From Paenibacillus odorifer (GTDB lineage: Bacteria > Bacillota > Bacilli > Paenibacillales > Paenibacillaceae), in contig NZ_CP009428.1 in the NCBI RefSeq assembly GCF_000758725.1, positions 744,001 to 808,000 on the forward strand: a DNA stretch of 64,000 bases. Reading direction: 5' to 3'. Both the position numbers and the translations under genes were made by a program. Every line of letters begins with the position of its first letter. The first letter of the stretch is position 1. Below, in pieces: positions 10,050-20,218 of the stretch. The notes beneath the pieces were generated by a model, which was not told where the DNA came from, made no database searches, and saw nothing but the letters and a program-made list of their open reading frames with translations.

Positions 10050-11090
10050 GTGTCGGAAGCTTATAAAAACGCCGGAGTGGATATTGCGGCTGGTAATGAA
10101 GCGGTAGAACGCATGAAAAAGCACGTAAAACGTACTTACCGTCCAGAAGTAATGACGGAACTTGGTGGGTTCGGAGCACTGTTTGGCCTCAATAAAGATA
10201 AATATGAAGAGCCAGTGCTTGTATCGGGAACTGATGGTGTAGGCACAAAGCTCAAAATCGCATTCGCGGCGGATCGTCATGACACGATTGGCATCGACGC
10301 TGTAGCTATGTGCGTGAACGACATTGTAGTGCAAGGTGCAGAGCCACTCTTTTTCCTCGACTATCTGGCTTGCGACAAAGTGGTGCCGGAGAAAATCGAG
10401 GCTATCGTAGCTGGAATCGCTGAAGGCTGTCACCAAGCGGGTTGTGCACTGATTGGCGGCGAAACGGCTGAGATGCCGGGTATGTATTCAGCAGGTGAAT
10501 ATGATATCGCTGGATTCACAGTTGGCGTAGCTGATAAAGCGAAGCTGGTAACAGGCGCTAACATCGCTGCTGGAGACACAGTGATTGGTCTGGCTTCCAG
10601 TGGTGTGCACAGCAATGGCTTCTCGCTGGTGCGTAAGCTTTTGCTTGAGCAAGAGGGTTATGGCCTGAATGACGTGCTTCCTGAGCTTGGCGCTCCGCTC
10701 GCGGATGTGCTCCTTGCACCAACTAAGATTTATGTGAAGCCTTTGCTGGCACTGCTGGAGCAGCTTCCGGTAAAAGGTATGGCTCACATTACGGGTGGCG
10801 GATTCATCGAGAATATCCCACGCGTATTGCCTGATAATGTAGATGTGGAGATCAATTACGGATCGTGGCCGATTCTGCCAATCTTCGGTTTGATGCAGAA
10901 CAAAGGTAACGTAAGCAACCGTGATATGTTCACTACTTTTAATATGGGAATTGGTCTTGTTCTGGTAGTTAGCGCTGCTGATGGAGAACGCGCTCTTGAA
11001 CTGCTTAAGGCTAGCGGAGAAGAGGCGTATATCATTGGGAAAGTAACAGAAGGGGAACGCAAAGTAACCTTTACTGGAGCTGAAGTGTGA
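10050..11090 (+). CDS. purM: Phosphoribosylformylglycinamidine cyclo-ligase PurM
   Basis: AIR synthetase of 346 residues, closing FGAM to AIR with ATP. Family motifs: [14 protein letters not shown] (about residues 57-70), [23 protein letters not shown] near 88, [11 protein letters not shown] near 139 and HITGGGF near 246. I chose GTG 10050 because GAGG lies nine bases upstream and it yields [19 protein letters not shown] and exactly the Bacillus length. ATG 10035 has no ribosome site. The stop overlaps purN. Confidence 0.96.
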   Translation: MSEAYKNAGVDIAAGNEAVERMKKHVKRTYRPEVMTELGGFGALFGLNKDKYEEPVLVSGTDGVGTKLKIAFAADRHDTIGIDAVAMCVNDIVVQGAEPLFFLDYLACDKVVPEKIEAIVAGIAEGCHQAGCALIGGETAEMPGMYSAGEYDIAGFTVGVADKAKLVTGANIAAGDTVIGLASSGVHSNGFSLVRKLLLEQEGYGLNDVLPELGAPLADVLLAPTKIYVKPLLALLEQLPVKGMAHITGGGFIENIPRVLPDNVDVEINYGSWPILPIFGLMQNKGNVSNRDMFTTFNMGIGLVLVVSAADGERALELLKASGEEAYIIGKVTEGERKVTFTGAEV

Positions 11091-11707
11091 TGCAATCAAG
11101 TCGAATCGCTGTTTTTGCTTCGGGGCAGGGCAGCAATTTTGCAGCACTGATCGAGGCACAGAAAGCAGGTTTGCTTGGAGACGGCAGGATTGAATTGCTT
11201 GTCTCGGACAAGCCGGAAGCGCCTGTAGCACAACGTGCGGAGGATGCGGGAATTCCCGCCCTCCTGCTGCGGCCAAAAGACTTCGCCAGCCGTGAGCTCT
11301 ACGAAGCAGAGATTGTAGCAGAGCTTCAGCGGCGGGATATCGGGCTGGTTGTGCTGGCAGGGTATATGCGCCTCATTACACCAGTGCTTTTAACGCCGTA
11401 TGCGGGTCGGATTATTAACATTCACCCATCGCTGCTGCCTGCTTTTGCTGGAAAGGATGCGATCGGACAAGCGCTGAATTATGGCGTGAAGCTGACGGGT
11501 GTCACTGTGCATTTTGTCGATGGAGGTATGGATACCGGGCCAGTTATTGCTCAGCGTAGCGTAGTTGTGTTGGATAACGACACGGCGGATTCATTGGCGG
11601 AACGGATTCATAAGGTTGAGTATGAGTTATATCCTGAAGTGGTTGGCGCTTTTGCCAGCGGGAAAGTGGAACTGAGTGGAAGAAAGACGATTATCCGCGA
11701 AAAGTAA
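11090..11707 (+). CDS. purN: Phosphoribosylglycinamide formyltransferase PurN
   Basis: Formyl-tetrahydrofolate dependent GAR transformylase, 205 residues. It has the N-terminal [14 protein letters not shown] substrate loop, [17 protein letters not shown] (catalytic Asn and His around residues 104-106) and [18 protein letters not shown] with the catalytic Asp. ATG 11090 shares one base with the purM stop (TGATG), with GGAG ten bases upstream. GTG 11087 would be the only alternative. A 203-base gap follows before purH. Confidence 0.96.
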   Translation: MQSSRIAVFASGQGSNFAALIEAQKAGLLGDGRIELLVSDKPEAPVAQRAEDAGIPALLLRPKDFASRELYEAEIVAELQRRDIGLVVLAGYMRLITPVLLTPYAGRIINIHPSLLPAFAGKDAIGQALNYGVKLTGVTVHFVDGGMDTGPVIAQRSVVVLDNDTADSLAERIHKVEYELYPEVVGAFASGKVELSGRKTIIREK

Positions 11708-11910
11708 GCCACACTGTAGTCATTCAAAGTTTTGGATCGACATTTGGTGACAGGCGGAGAGATTTCAGGGTATTTCTCGGGAAATATTGCATAAGCGGCA
11801 TTATGTGTCGTGTAGTAGGTAATAGAGTCAGATTCTTTCTTATAGTTTCCCAAGCTTTTAGATGTCATCACATTAAATCGCACGTACAACCCGAAGGAGG
11901 ACTATTCAAA

Positions 11911-13458
11911 GTGAGTATCAAAAGAGCGCTAGTTAGCGTATCGGATAAACAAGGTATCGTGGATTTTTGCCGCGAGTTGTCTGCATTAGGCGTAGAGATT
12001 ATTTCCACAGGTGGAACAAGCACGCTTTTGGCTAAGGAAGGTGTTCCAGTCATCGGTATTTCCGATGTTACAGGATTCCCGGAAATCATGGATGGACGTG
12101 TCAAAACCTTGCACCCGGCTGTACACAGCGGATTGCTAGCGGTTCGTGACAATGAGGAACACACGCGTCAAATGAAAGAGCTTGGTCTGGACTACATTGA
12201 TCTGGTAGTAGTAAATCTGTATCCGTTCGCGGAAACCATTGCTAAACCGGATGTATCGTATGAAGAAGCCATCGAGAATATCGATATCGGCGGACCGACG
12301 ATGCTGCGTTCTGCGGCGAAGAACCATGCTTTTGTAAGTGTAGTGGTAGATGCTAACGACTATGCTACAGTGCTTGAAGAGGTTCGCGCAGATGGAGATA
12401 CAACGCTGGAAACACGCAAACGTCTTGCGGCAAAAGTGTTCCGTCATACGGCGGCTTACGATGCCTTAATTTCCGATTATTTGGCTAATGTTACTGGCGA
12501 ACCGCTTCCTGAGCGCTACACCGTGACTTATGAGAAAATTCAGGATCTGCGCTACGGCGAGAATCCGCATCAAAAAGCAGCTTTCTATCGCAAGCCTTTG
12601 GCTGCGGGGGATACTCTTACAGCAGCTGAGCAATTGCATGGCAAAGAATTATCCTACAACAATATCAACGATGCTAACGCAGCGCTGCAAATCGTGAAAG
12701 AATTTGAAGAACCTGCTGTCGTAGCCATTAAACATATGAATCCTTGTGGTGTAGGTGTCGGTGAAAGTGTATACGAAGCTTATCAAAAAGCTTACAACGC
12801 AGACCCAACCTCTATCTTTGGGGGTATCGTGGCAGCTAACCGGATTATCGATGCAGACACTGCTACTCTGCTGAAAGAGATTTTCCTCGAAATCGTATTG
12901 GCGCCAGGCTTTACGGAAGAAGCACTGGAAATCCTTACAAAGAAAAAGAACCTGCGTCTGCTCAAAATCGGCAATCTCAGCACGGCTAGCGCGCGTAAGA
13001 GCAGCTTCGTAGTTACCTCTATTGATGGAGGAATGGTTGTACAGGAGAGCGATGTGCATTCTGTGAACCCGGATGATCTACAAGTTGTTACGGACCGTAA
13101 GCCAACCGAAGAAGAATTGAAACAGCTGTTGTTCGGCTGGAAGGTAGTTAAGCATGTGAAATCTAATGCGATTGTATTAGCTGCGGATGATATGACAGTT
13201 GGCGTAGGTGCAGGGCAAATGAACCGCGTTGGCGCAGCTAAAATTGCGATTGAACAAGCTGGCGAGAAGTCCAAAGGATCAGTCCTTGCCTCTGACGCCT
13301 TCTTCCCAATGGGAGATACGCTTGAAATGGCAGCCAAAGCAGGCATTACCGCAGTTATTCAGCCAGGCGGCTCCATTAAAGACGAAGAATCGATCAAGGT
13401 CGCGAATGAGTATGGAATTGCTATGGTCTTCACAGGCGTCCGTCATTTCAAACACTAG
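11911..13458 (+). CDS. purH: Bifunctional AICAR transformylase / IMP cyclohydrolase PurH
   Basis: Catalyses the last two steps to IMP. 515 residues from GTG 11911 (AAGGAGG at 11894-11900), giving [19 protein letters not shown], the standard N terminus. An upstream in-frame ATG at 11803 would add 36 non-conserved residues. The MGS-like cyclohydrolase domain covers about residues 1-150 ([26 protein letters not shown]). The transformylase domain follows, with [14 protein letters not shown] and [10 protein letters not shown]. purD starts 23 bases downstream. Confidence 0.96.
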   Translation: MSIKRALVSVSDKQGIVDFCRELSALGVEIISTGGTSTLLAKEGVPVIGISDVTGFPEIMDGRVKTLHPAVHSGLLAVRDNEEHTRQMKELGLDYIDLVVVNLYPFAETIAKPDVSYEEAIENIDIGGPTMLRSAAKNHAFVSVVVDANDYATVLEEVRADGDTTLETRKRLAAKVFRHTAAYDALISDYLANVTGEPLPERYTVTYEKIQDLRYGENPHQKAAFYRKPLAAGDTLTAAEQLHGKELSYNNINDANAALQIVKEFEEPAVVAIKHMNPCGVGVGESVYEAYQKAYNADPTSIFGGIVAANRIIDADTATLLKEIFLEIVLAPGFTEEALEILTKKKNLRLLKIGNLSTASARKSSFVVTSIDGGMVVQESDVHSVNPDDLQVVTDRKPTEEELKQLLFGWKVVKHVKSNAIVLAADDMTVGVGAGQMNRVGAAKIAIEQAGEKSKGSVLASDAFFPMGDTLEMAAKAGITAVIQPGGSIKDEESIKVANEYGIAMVFTGVRHFKH

Positions 13459-13481
13459 AACGCTGGGAGGATTTTATTCTA

Positions 13482-14747
13482 ATGGATATTTTAGTGGTTG
13501 GCGGCGGCGGCCGGGAGCATGCGATTATTTGGAGCCTGTCCCAAAGCCCCAAGGTTGGTAAAATCTATTGCGCACCCGGTAACGCCGGGATTGCGCAGCT
13601 AGCAGAATGTGTGCCTATCGGTGTGTTTGAGTTCGACCGTCTGACGGCTTTTGCAAAAGAGAAGGAAGTAGGTCTTGTTGTAATCGGACCGGATGATCCG
13701 TTAGCAGGGGGCATTGTGGATGCTTTTGAAGCACAGGCTATTCCTGTGTTTGGTCCGCGCAAGAATGCAGCTGAGATCGAAGGCAGCAAAACCTTTATGA
13801 AGGATCTTTTGCACAAATATAATATTCCGACAGCAGCCTATGAAAAATTTGATGGCTATGAAGCTGCACTGGCTTACTTACGCGAGCAACCGCTGCCGAT
13901 CGTAATCAAGGCAGATGGGCTTGCCGCAGGAAAAGGCGTGACCGTTGCCTATTCACGGGAAGAGGCAGAGCAGGCACTAGCTGATATTATGGTAACCAAA
14001 GTGTTTGGTGAAGCTGGCGCTCAGGTTGTCATTGAAGAGTTCCTAGCGGGTCAAGAAATGTCGATTTTGGCTTTTGTTGATGGAGAGACAGTTCGTCCGA
14101 TGGCTGCCGCTCAGGATCATAAGCCTGCTTACGATGGAGATAAAGGTCCTAATACCGGTGGAATGGGCACCTATTCGCCTCTACCGCATATCGACGAGGC
14201 GATTATCCAAGAAGCGATTGAGACCATCATTAAGCCAACAGCTAAGGCTATGGTAGCTGAAGGCCGTTCATTTAGCGGCGTTTTGTTCGCAGGGCTGATG
14301 ATTTCTCCAGAAGGTAAACCAAAGACCATTGAATTTAATGCCCGGTTTGGGGATCCGGAGACACAGGTCGTGCTGCCTAGATTGAAGAGCGACTTGTTAG
14401 AAATCTTTTTGGCAGTAACCGAGGGCAAACTTGCGGATATCGACATTGAATGGAGCGATGAAGCAGCGGTGTGCGTGGTTCTCGCTTCTGGAGGATATCC
14501 AGGCTCTTATCCTAAAGGAGTGCCGATTGAAGGGCTTGAGGACAGCCAAGGAGGGCTGATCTTTCATGCCGGTACAGCACGGGGGGCAGCTGGCAGCTGG
14601 GTAACGAACGGCGGACGGGTCTTAGGCGTGGTAGGTCTGGGTGCTACGATTGCCGAAGCTCGTTCAGCGGCCTATGCTAGGGCTGAAGGAATCTCTTTTT
14701 CCGGGAAACAGAATCGCAGCGACATCGCTATGAAGGCTCTGGTATAA
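13482..14747 (+). CDS. purD: Phosphoribosylamine-glycine ligase PurD
   Basis: GAR synthetase of 421 residues with an ATP-grasp fold: N-terminal GGGGREHAIIWSL, GPDDPLAGGIVDAF, KADGLAAGKGVTVA near residue 145, GPNTGGMGTYSPLPH near 225 and EFNARFGDPETQVVLPRL near 285. A GGGAGG ribosome site precedes ATG 13482. It is the last gene of the purine operon. The next strong hairpin is at 14868, after what looks like a separate promoter. Confidence 0.96.
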   Translation: MDILVVGGGGREHAIIWSLSQSPKVGKIYCAPGNAGIAQLAECVPIGVFEFDRLTAFAKEKEVGLVVIGPDDPLAGGIVDAFEAQAIPVFGPRKNAAEIEGSKTFMKDLLHKYNIPTAAYEKFDGYEAALAYLREQPLPIVIKADGLAAGKGVTVAYSREEAEQALADIMVTKVFGEAGAQVVIEEFLAGQEMSILAFVDGETVRPMAAAQDHKPAYDGDKGPNTGGMGTYSPLPHIDEAIIQEAIETIIKPTAKAMVAEGRSFSGVLFAGLMISPEGKPKTIEFNARFGDPETQVVLPRLKSDLLEIFLAVTEGKLADIDIEWSDEAAVCVVLASGGYPGSYPKGVPIEGLEDSQGGLIFHAGTARGAAGSWVTNGGRVLGVVGLGATIAEARSAAYARAEGISFSGKQNRSDIAMKALV

Positions 14748-14799
14748 GGATAAAGCACTGTATCTAGCAATTTTTTGCGCTTTAAGTCCTAAAAAAGGA

Positions 14800-14828
14800 C
14801 TGACAAGTGATAGAAGAAGTGCTATAAT
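14800..14828 (+). promoter_or_regulatory. Strong sigma-A type promoter in the purD/SEC-C gap
   Basis: CTGACA (14800-14805), 17 bases, then a perfect TATAAT (14823-14828). Transcription would begin near 14835, only about 35 bases before an intrinsic terminator. It could make a very short RNA or drive the downstream SEC-C gene under attenuation. A frame of 17 codons (ATG 14848, GGGGG upstream) runs through the terminator stem. Confidence 0.65.
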
Positions 14829-14867
14829 ACTACACGTACGGGGGAAAATGTGCGGATATATACAGAT

Positions 14868-14899
14868 AAGGGCCTTTCCGATCATGGGAAGGCCCTTTT
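14868..14899 (+). terminator. Intrinsic terminator (or attenuator) after purD
   Basis: AAGGGCCTTTCC (14868-14879) pairs with GGGAAGGCCCTT (14886-14897) with one G-U and a six-base loop, followed by TTTT. It is the first strong terminator after purD and also the first after the promoter at 14800. Confidence 0.8.
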
Positions 14900-15034
14900 A
14901 AATCGGAGTCCTTCAGACTTTGTGCAGTAACCTTATAAAGGATGCCTCGTGCCTGAAAATGTTGATACTTATAGTGCATACTAGCGATACGCTTATGGCG
15001 AATGGCTACTCACAGATTTAAGGGGGAATTCGTT

Positions 15035-16330
15035 TTGAGTAAGATTGGAAGAAATGATATGTGTCCTTGCGGAAGCGGGAAAAAATATAAGAAATGCTGC
15101 CTAGGGAAAGAAACTTCTGCAGTGGAATCCATCATGCGACTGGTAACAACGGAAGAATCCGCTGCTACTGTGGCTGTGGCCGACAAACCAGAAGCGGCAG
15201 CCATTTCTGAAGCTAAACTTACCCTAACTACGCTCAAAAAAAAGGTGTCACGTGATCTGAAATGGGAGCATCCAGCACATGAACAATTGGCTATGCACCT
15301 TATTGAGACCATGAGAGACAGCTATGACCGGGAGCTAATCTGGGAAGGTCTGGTTTTATGGAATGGTTATTCCCGTCACATCAAGCCTGCAGTGAAGAAA
15401 ATGGGCTCCTTCTGCGCGGCTATCGAATTTATCTTGTCTGAGGAATATGGTTTCCTTCAAACTCAAGCTGATCTAGCGATCAAACATGAGGTTACTGCAC
15501 CTACCATCTCCAGAAAAGTTAAAGAGATGCTTAATTATATCGAACAGTATGGCATGGGCGGGGCAGAGGAAGAATTACTTTTGCTCAACGTTTCAGGCAC
15601 TCCGAAGGATCAGGAACAGGCTTTGCTGCAAAAAGCAATGGAAACTAAAGCATCCAATCGTCGGATCCAGCTAGCAGAAGCAGCATTGGAAGTTTATCCG
15701 GACAGTCCGGACGCCTATCTCATTTTGGCTGAGGAAGCCGAGAATGAAGCAGATGCCCGTGCTTATCTGAAAGCAGGGATGGAAGCGGGTGCGCGTGAGC
15801 TTGGAGAAGCCTTTTTCATTGAGAACAAAGGACATTTCTGGGGTCTTTACGAGACGCGTTCGTACATTCGAATCTGCAAAAGCTACGCTGACTCCTGCTG
15901 GTTTAGCGGAAATGCAGAAGAAGCACAAAAGACGTTGGAGCACATTCTAGAATTGAACCCAGAAGATAACACAGGTGCGCGTTACCTTCTAACGGCAACG
16001 TACCTTTACACTAATAAGCTTAAGAAGACCGAGAAGGTACTGGAGAAGTTCGGCAAGGATGCAGCAGCAACAGTAGCATATGACCGTATGGTTTTAGAAT
16101 ATAAGAAGAACGGAATTACTTCCCAGCTCAAAATGCTCTACCGCGTGGCGAAGAATGTGAACAAGCATGTGCCGGATTATCTGTTAGGTATCAAAAGATT
16201 GCCGCATAACCTGCCTGATTTTGTAGGCGTGGGTGACGCTAACGAGGCTATCGAATATGTTATTGTACATTCACGTTTGTGGACAAGCTTACCAGACCTG
16301 GTGAAGTGGATGCTGAAGCAACAGGATTAG
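15035..16330 (+). CDS. SEC-C zinc-binding motif protein with TPR-like repeats
   Basis: The N terminus reads [20 protein letters not shown] followed by CC, a complete SEC-C zinc motif (Cys10, Cys12, Cys21, Cys22) like that at the end of SecA. I chose TTG 15035, with GGGGG at 15022-15026, because it places this motif exactly at the N terminus; an in-frame ATG at 15002 lacks a site. The remaining ~400 residues are helical, with TPR-like stretches around 240-340 ([23 protein letters not shown], then [19 protein letters not shown]). Soluble; the role is unknown. The protein is 431 residues and stands alone between two terminators. Confidence 0.75.
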   Translation: MSKIGRNDMCPCGSGKKYKKCCLGKETSAVESIMRLVTTEESAATVAVADKPEAAAISEAKLTLTTLKKKVSRDLKWEHPAHEQLAMHLIETMRDSYDRELIWEGLVLWNGYSRHIKPAVKKMGSFCAAIEFILSEEYGFLQTQADLAIKHEVTAPTISRKVKEMLNYIEQYGMGGAEEELLLLNVSGTPKDQEQALLQKAMETKASNRRIQLAEAALEVYPDSPDAYLILAEEAENEADARAYLKAGMEAGARELGEAFFIENKGHFWGLYETRSYIRICKSYADSCWFSGNAEEAQKTLEHILELNPEDNTGARYLLTATYLYTNKLKKTEKVLEKFGKDAAATVAYDRMVLEYKKNGITSQLKMLYRVAKNVNKHVPDYLLGIKRLPHNLPDFVGVGDANEAIEYVIVHSRLWTSLPDLVKWMLKQQD

Positions 16331-16365
16331 TAGGTTTCATAGCGTAGAGACAGCAAATATTAGTA

Positions 16366-16396
16366 AGAGACTATAGGGTTCCTTTAGTCTCTTTTT
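16366..16396 (+). terminator. Terminator after the SEC-C gene
   Basis: AGAGACTA (16366-16373) pairs with TAGTCTCT (16385-16392) and is followed by a TTTTTC tract. Confidence 0.75.
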
Positions 16397-16488
16397 CTTT
16401 ATCACTGATTAGGATGCTTGAAAAAATGTCCTCGGGAGAGTATGTTACAAGAAGTAGAATAACAGATAGATAGTGAGGCGAGAGGGTT

Positions 16489-17751
16489 ATGAGAGAAGAG
16501 GAAGACCGAATCGTAGGAATGGAAGATATTGTGCGGGCTCATCACGTACTGCGTGAAGTCATAATCCGGACACCTCTACAACGTGATGCTGTATTATCAG
16601 CCAAGTATGATTGTGATGTGTATTTGAAGCGCGAGGATTTGCAGATTGTACGTTCTTTTAAAATCCGCGGAGCTTATAATATGATTCGTAGTTTGTCAGC
16701 AGAAGATAGAGCGAAAGGGATTGTCTGTGCGAGTGCGGGCAACCATGCACAAGGCGTAGCCTATTCCTGTAAGGCGCTTGGAATTAAAGGCAAGGTCTAT
16801 ATGCCAAGCACTACGCCTAACCAGAAGGTTAAGCAGGTGCGGCGGTTTGGCGGTGAGTTTGTTGAGGTCATTCTAAAGGGGGATACCTTTGATGACGCTT
16901 ATGATGAAGCACTGCAAGCTTGTATAGATCATGGGATGACGCTGATCCACCCCTTTGATGAGCCACGAATCATTGCGGGCAACGGCACCATTGCAATGGA
17001 AGTGATGGAGAGTCTGGATAACCCTGCAGATTTTATGTTCGTAACCATTGGTGGAGGCGGCCTAGCAGCGGGTATAGCCACCTATGTGAAGACAGTTAGT
17101 CCTTCTACCAAGTTGATTGGTGTGGAGCCACTCGGAGCCGCTTCTATGACGGAAGCGATCAAGCTTGGAGAAGTGGTGACTCTTAATGAAATTAATAAAT
17201 TCGTGGACGGAGCGGCTGTAAAACGTGTTGGCGGCCTGACATATGATATTTGCTCCCGACATCTGGATGACATCGTGATGGTGCCTGAAGGTAAAGCTTG
17301 TACCACGATTCTGGAACTATATAACGAGAATGCCATAGTGGTTGAGCCAGCAGGTTCGTTGCCTATCGCAGCGCTTGATCAATATCGTGATCAAATCCGC
17401 GGCAAAACAGTTGTCTGTATCATAAGCGGTGGGAACAACGATATTGACCGGATGCAGGAGATCAAGGAGCGTTCATTGATTTACGAAGGCTTAAAACACT
17501 ATTTCATGGTGAACTTCCCGCAACGGGCAGGCGCGCTGCGTGAGTTCTTGGGTGAAATCCTTGGACCTCACGATGATATTACCCGTTTCGAGTATATTAA
17601 GAAGCATGATAAAGAAAATGGTCCCGCGCTTGTTGGCATTGAATTATTGTCAACGGATGCCTACGAACCTCTCATCGAACGGATGCAGCAGAAGGGCGTC
17701 GATTATGTAGAGATCAATAAGGATTCTAATCTCTTTAACATCCTTATTTAA
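16489..17751 (+). CDS. ilvA: Threonine dehydratase (biosynthetic type) IlvA
   Basis: PLP enzyme of 420 residues that deaminates threonine to 2-oxobutanoate, the first step to isoleucine. The PLP lysine is Lys58 in RSFKIRGAYN. The phosphate-binding loop is TIGGGGLAAGI near residue 187, and ASAGNHAQGVAYS is near 82. After about residue 330 a single ACT-like regulatory domain follows (LKHYFMVNFPQRAGALREFL), as in Bacillus-type enzymes that are feedback-controlled. A GAGAGGG site precedes ATG 16489. The gene is monocistronic, between terminators. A catabolic TdcB would lack the C-terminal domain. Confidence 0.93.
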   Translation: MREEEDRIVGMEDIVRAHHVLREVIIRTPLQRDAVLSAKYDCDVYLKREDLQIVRSFKIRGAYNMIRSLSAEDRAKGIVCASAGNHAQGVAYSCKALGIKGKVYMPSTTPNQKVKQVRRFGGEFVEVILKGDTFDDAYDEALQACIDHGMTLIHPFDEPRIIAGNGTIAMEVMESLDNPADFMFVTIGGGGLAAGIATYVKTVSPSTKLIGVEPLGAASMTEAIKLGEVVTLNEINKFVDGAAVKRVGGLTYDICSRHLDDIVMVPEGKACTTILELYNENAIVVEPAGSLPIAALDQYRDQIRGKTVVCIISGGNNDIDRMQEIKERSLIYEGLKHYFMVNFPQRAGALREFLGEILGPHDDITRFEYIKKHDKENGPALVGIELLSTDAYEPLIERMQQKGVDYVEINKDSNLFNILI

Positions 17752-17789
17752 TGCTCGCATCCACTTCATAATCTCGTTAACGAATATAA

Positions 17790-17826
17790 AAAAGCCCGTC
17801 CCTATTCATTTCAGGGACGGGCTTTT
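17790..17826. terminator. Bidirectional terminator between ilvA and the secreted-protein gene
   Basis: AAAAGCCCGTCCCT (17790-17803) and AGGGACGGGCTTTT (17813-17826) form a 14-pair stem with A runs on one side and T runs on the other. It can end transcription from both converging genes. Confidence 0.9.
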
Positions 17827-17838
17827 GTGATTTCTTTA

Positions 17839-18777
17839 TTAGAGAGGTAACGAAGTTTTACGATACTGCTCGACCTCATCGGTCAATTTGTAGCTATTGT
17901 CTTTCATTAATTTCATGAAGCTATCCAGCTTTTGTAGAAATGGGCTGCTGTCATTATTTTTGGTCAGAATACTGGAGTAAGCCTTTTGCGCCTCCAAATC
18001 CATTTCCAGATTGTCATAATGGAAGAGAGGAGTGTTATTCTGGCCGTAAAACGTATTATTCACATACATAGTGTACAAGGCTTTTACAGCAGAAATTCGG
18101 TTTGACTTCGGATGATTTTGAATGAATTGCTCTTGAGATAAAGCTCTGGCTGCAACCTCAGTCCAGGCGATAACTAGCCCGTTGTCCTTGGAAGAGGGCA
18201 GGTCCGATTCGGTGGCCATAATGGTAATATAAGCGCTGATATCATTGGTAACGTATAGCTTGTACTTGCGGTAAGCCCCATAATCGATCACCGGGAAAAA
18301 AGTACCCTCTGCTGTCTCCAGCTTATATCCGTTTTCGCTGGCACTTTTCAGCAGTGTACGCAGCTGGAGATCATCAGTAATAGCGGCAAGAGACGACATG
18401 CTGGCGCCTGCTTTATAAATGGCGGTGAGCTTCCGCTGGACAGTGCTGGTACTGAATTTACTTTCCCAGGCTTGCAGCGCAGCTTTATGCAGATTCTCAA
18501 GCTTCAGGGTCATCATTGTTGCACGATATGACCCTACCGCATACATATTGGAGTTCAAATATTTTATGGCTTCGGGTAACTTGTCAGAGGTAGATAACAG
18601 CGGTAATGCAGCTTTATAGACAGCCTCTGCATGATTATTACTAGCTGCTTGAGGAATTGCCTTAGCGCCTTCCCCAGGAGGGCTGGTAGCACCTTCGGCG
18701 TGAATAGCACTGGGTACTATGCCTAGCCCTAAGGCTATAGCTAGAACGGAGTAGAGAATATAATGTTTCTTAATCAT
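17839..18777 (-). CDS. Secreted protein of unknown function
   Basis: 312 residues with a classical signal peptide: MIKKH, hydrophobic YILYSVLAIALGLGIVPSA, and a likely cut after AIHA near residue 27. The mature part is mostly helical, without Cys, and I recognise no domain. It contains a central LETAEGTFFPVIDYGAYRKY stretch and ends EVEQYRKTSLPL. The start has AGGGGGAAAC eight bases upstream. It lies 50 bases after the DUF1129 gene on the same strand and may be co-transcribed with it. I do not assign a function. Confidence 0.8.
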   Translation of the reverse strand: MIKKHYILYSVLAIALGLGIVPSAIHAEGATSPPGEGAKAIPQAASNNHAEAVYKAALPLLSTSDKLPEAIKYLNSNMYAVGSYRATMMTLKLENLHKAALQAWESKFSTSTVQRKLTAIYKAGASMSSLAAITDDLQLRTLLKSASENGYKLETAEGTFFPVIDYGAYRKYKLYVTNDISAYITIMATESDLPSSKDNGLVIAWTEVAARALSQEQFIQNHPKSNRISAVKALYTMYVNNTFYGQNNTPLFHYDNLEMDLEAQKAYSSILTKNNDSSPFLQKLDSFMKLMKDNSYKLTDEVEQYRKTSLPL

Positions 18778-18827
18778 GGAAGTTTCCCCCTATCTATCGG
18801 ATGGAATAAAGTTTTCAGCCTAGATAT

Positions 18828-19490
18828 TTATTTTTTGAAAAATATAAATTTCAGTCCCAACCCCCCAATGATGCACAGAATTAAGCTTACCCACGGGGAT
18901 ATTGTAATGACCGGAAATAATCGATCGAGGAACATGCCGATAAATACAGCAGCTACTGCGATGCCAATATAGATTCCAAGGCTTTTTATATCAAAAGGCT
19001 TGGCACTTGGTGCATCGCTTTCCGACAAGGAAGACATCCATTTCATAATCAGTTCAATTAAGATAATGGAGCCTACTCCCACAGCGAGCAGGGTGAAAAG
19101 GCTGATCTGTCCGAATTTTCCAGGTGAATCGTCAGTCCATTGGAAGAAGAGTCCACCGATTGCCAATATCCCAAAAAGACAGGTCAGAGCTGCGCAGGGA
19201 ATCATCAAGTAATAGTTCCATTTACTGCGCACCGGGCGCCCGGGAACACTGTCTATGATTTCTTTAAAATAATCGTGCGGATTCTCGCCGAATACTTGCT
19301 TGGCATTTTTCCCTTTACGTTGTTCCTTCAACAGCAGCTTGGCCGCATCCAGCAAAAGTTCTTCTCCGCGCAGGGTGTCAATTCGACTGGCCCGCATTGC
19401 AAGGATCATATCTTCTAAATAGGAGCGATTGAAGGGCGTCAACTGCTCACGCAGGGCGTTATTTTCCTTAATCATATCTTTCACTTTCAT
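18828..19490 (-). CDS. DUF1129-like membrane protein
   Basis: 220 residues. The N-terminal ~85 are soluble and helical (MKVKDMIKENNALREQLTPF, LEDMILAMRASRID, ELLLDAAKLLLKEQRKGKNAKQVFG). This pattern resembles the DUF1129 family, which precedes its membrane segments with such a domain. Four hydrophobic segments follow near residues 95-113, 127-147, 168-188 and 195-215, ending in FIFFKK. A GGAGG site lies 12-16 bases before the ATG. It is upstream of the secreted-protein gene on the minus strand. Function unknown. Confidence 0.75.
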   Translation of the reverse strand: MKVKDMIKENNALREQLTPFNRSYLEDMILAMRASRIDTLRGEELLLDAAKLLLKEQRKGKNAKQVFGENPHDYFKEIIDSVPGRPVRSKWNYYLMIPCAALTCLFGILAIGGLFFQWTDDSPGKFGQISLFTLLAVGVGSIILIELIMKWMSSLSESDAPSAKPFDIKSLGIYIGIAVAAVFIGMFLDRLFPVITISPWVSLILCIIGGLGLKFIFFKK

Positions 19491-19673
19491 AATTTGGATG
19501 TAAACCTCCAGTGTTGTTAATCGGTATAGTCTTTAACCTAGAGTATACGTTTGCATGACAGGTCTACGCAAGGACAACCATTTCTATGGCGATATGCATA
19601 ATCCTTTTAGAAGAGTGAACACTGATAATGTTGTTGCTTGATCAATATAGCATTGGGAAAGGTTGGGAGCTTT

Positions 19674-19874
19674 ATGGAACATGAGAACAAGAAAGAACAG
19701 GGAAGATCCATGGGCAACGGTTTCGAGCCTACGCCCAATAATTCAATGGGGGATTGGGGCGGCTCCGATGGATTCAGCATGTGGGATTCCGCAGAAGATG
19801 CTCCCGAGGGCTTGCTTAAGGATTGGGAAGGCAGCCATGAAACCCATGAGATGTTTAACGACAGCTACGATTGA
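19674..19874 (+). CDS. Small acidic protein of unknown function
   Basis: 66 residues from ATG 19674, with GGGAG about eight bases upstream; an in-frame ATG at 19638 lacks a site. The protein is acidic, rich in Gly, Asp, Glu and Trp, with no membrane segment. It ends GSHETHEMFNDSYD and is closed by a strong terminator. I do not recognise a family. The ribosome site plus the terminator support a real gene. Confidence 0.6.
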   Translation: MEHENKKEQGRSMGNGFEPTPNNSMGDWGGSDGFSMWDSAEDAPEGLLKDWEGSHETHEMFNDSYD

Positions 19875-19907
19875 TTAACAACCCTGGCCATTCATCTTGA
19901 AAAAACA

Positions 19908-19955
19908 ACAGAGCAGCGATCCTCCGATACTGGGGATCGCTGCTCTTTGTTTTTT
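19908..19955 (+). terminator. Terminator after the small acidic gene
   Basis: A long stem, AGAGCAGCGATCC (19910-19922) with GGATCGCTGCTCT (19934-19946), is followed by TTGTTTTTT. Confidence 0.88.
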
Positions 19956-19967
19956 GGTGGGGTTCTC

Positions 19968-20008
19968 AAACCCAAACCCAAACCCAAACCCAAACCCAAA
20001 CCCAAACC
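19968..20008 (+). repeat. (AAACCC)n hexamer run
   Basis: Six perfect AAACCC units and a partial seventh run from 19968 to 20008. It directly follows the terminator, with no coding role apparent. Confidence 0.9.
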
Positions 20009-20048
20009 TCAAGCCCCCCAGACCCCCGGTTGTCGTAGCATCCACCAT

Positions 20049-20183
20049 CTATCGGACTCAGATGACCTTATTAGCCAAATTATCACCTTTTCAGCACAGT
20101 TTCGGACTCCAGTGACGCTATTGCTCGAAAAGAAGCTCGTATTTGCTGTTTTACAGGGTGATAGCGACTATGGGGTCCGATAG
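20049..20183. repeat. MITE-like intergenic element with terminal inverted repeat
   Basis: CTATCGGAC (20049-20057) and GTCCGATAG (20175-20183) are exact inverted ends about 135 bases apart. Inside, a related unit TTCGGACTCCAGTGACGCTATT (split as TTCGGACTCC, AGTGACGCTATT) at 20101-20122 resembles the left end, and GATAGCGACTATGG resembles the inverse of it. There is no open frame. This looks like a small non-autonomous or REP-like element. Confidence 0.6.
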
Positions 20184-20218
20184 AATTCAAAAAGTGTGCT
20201 AAATCTGCGAATAGGGTC

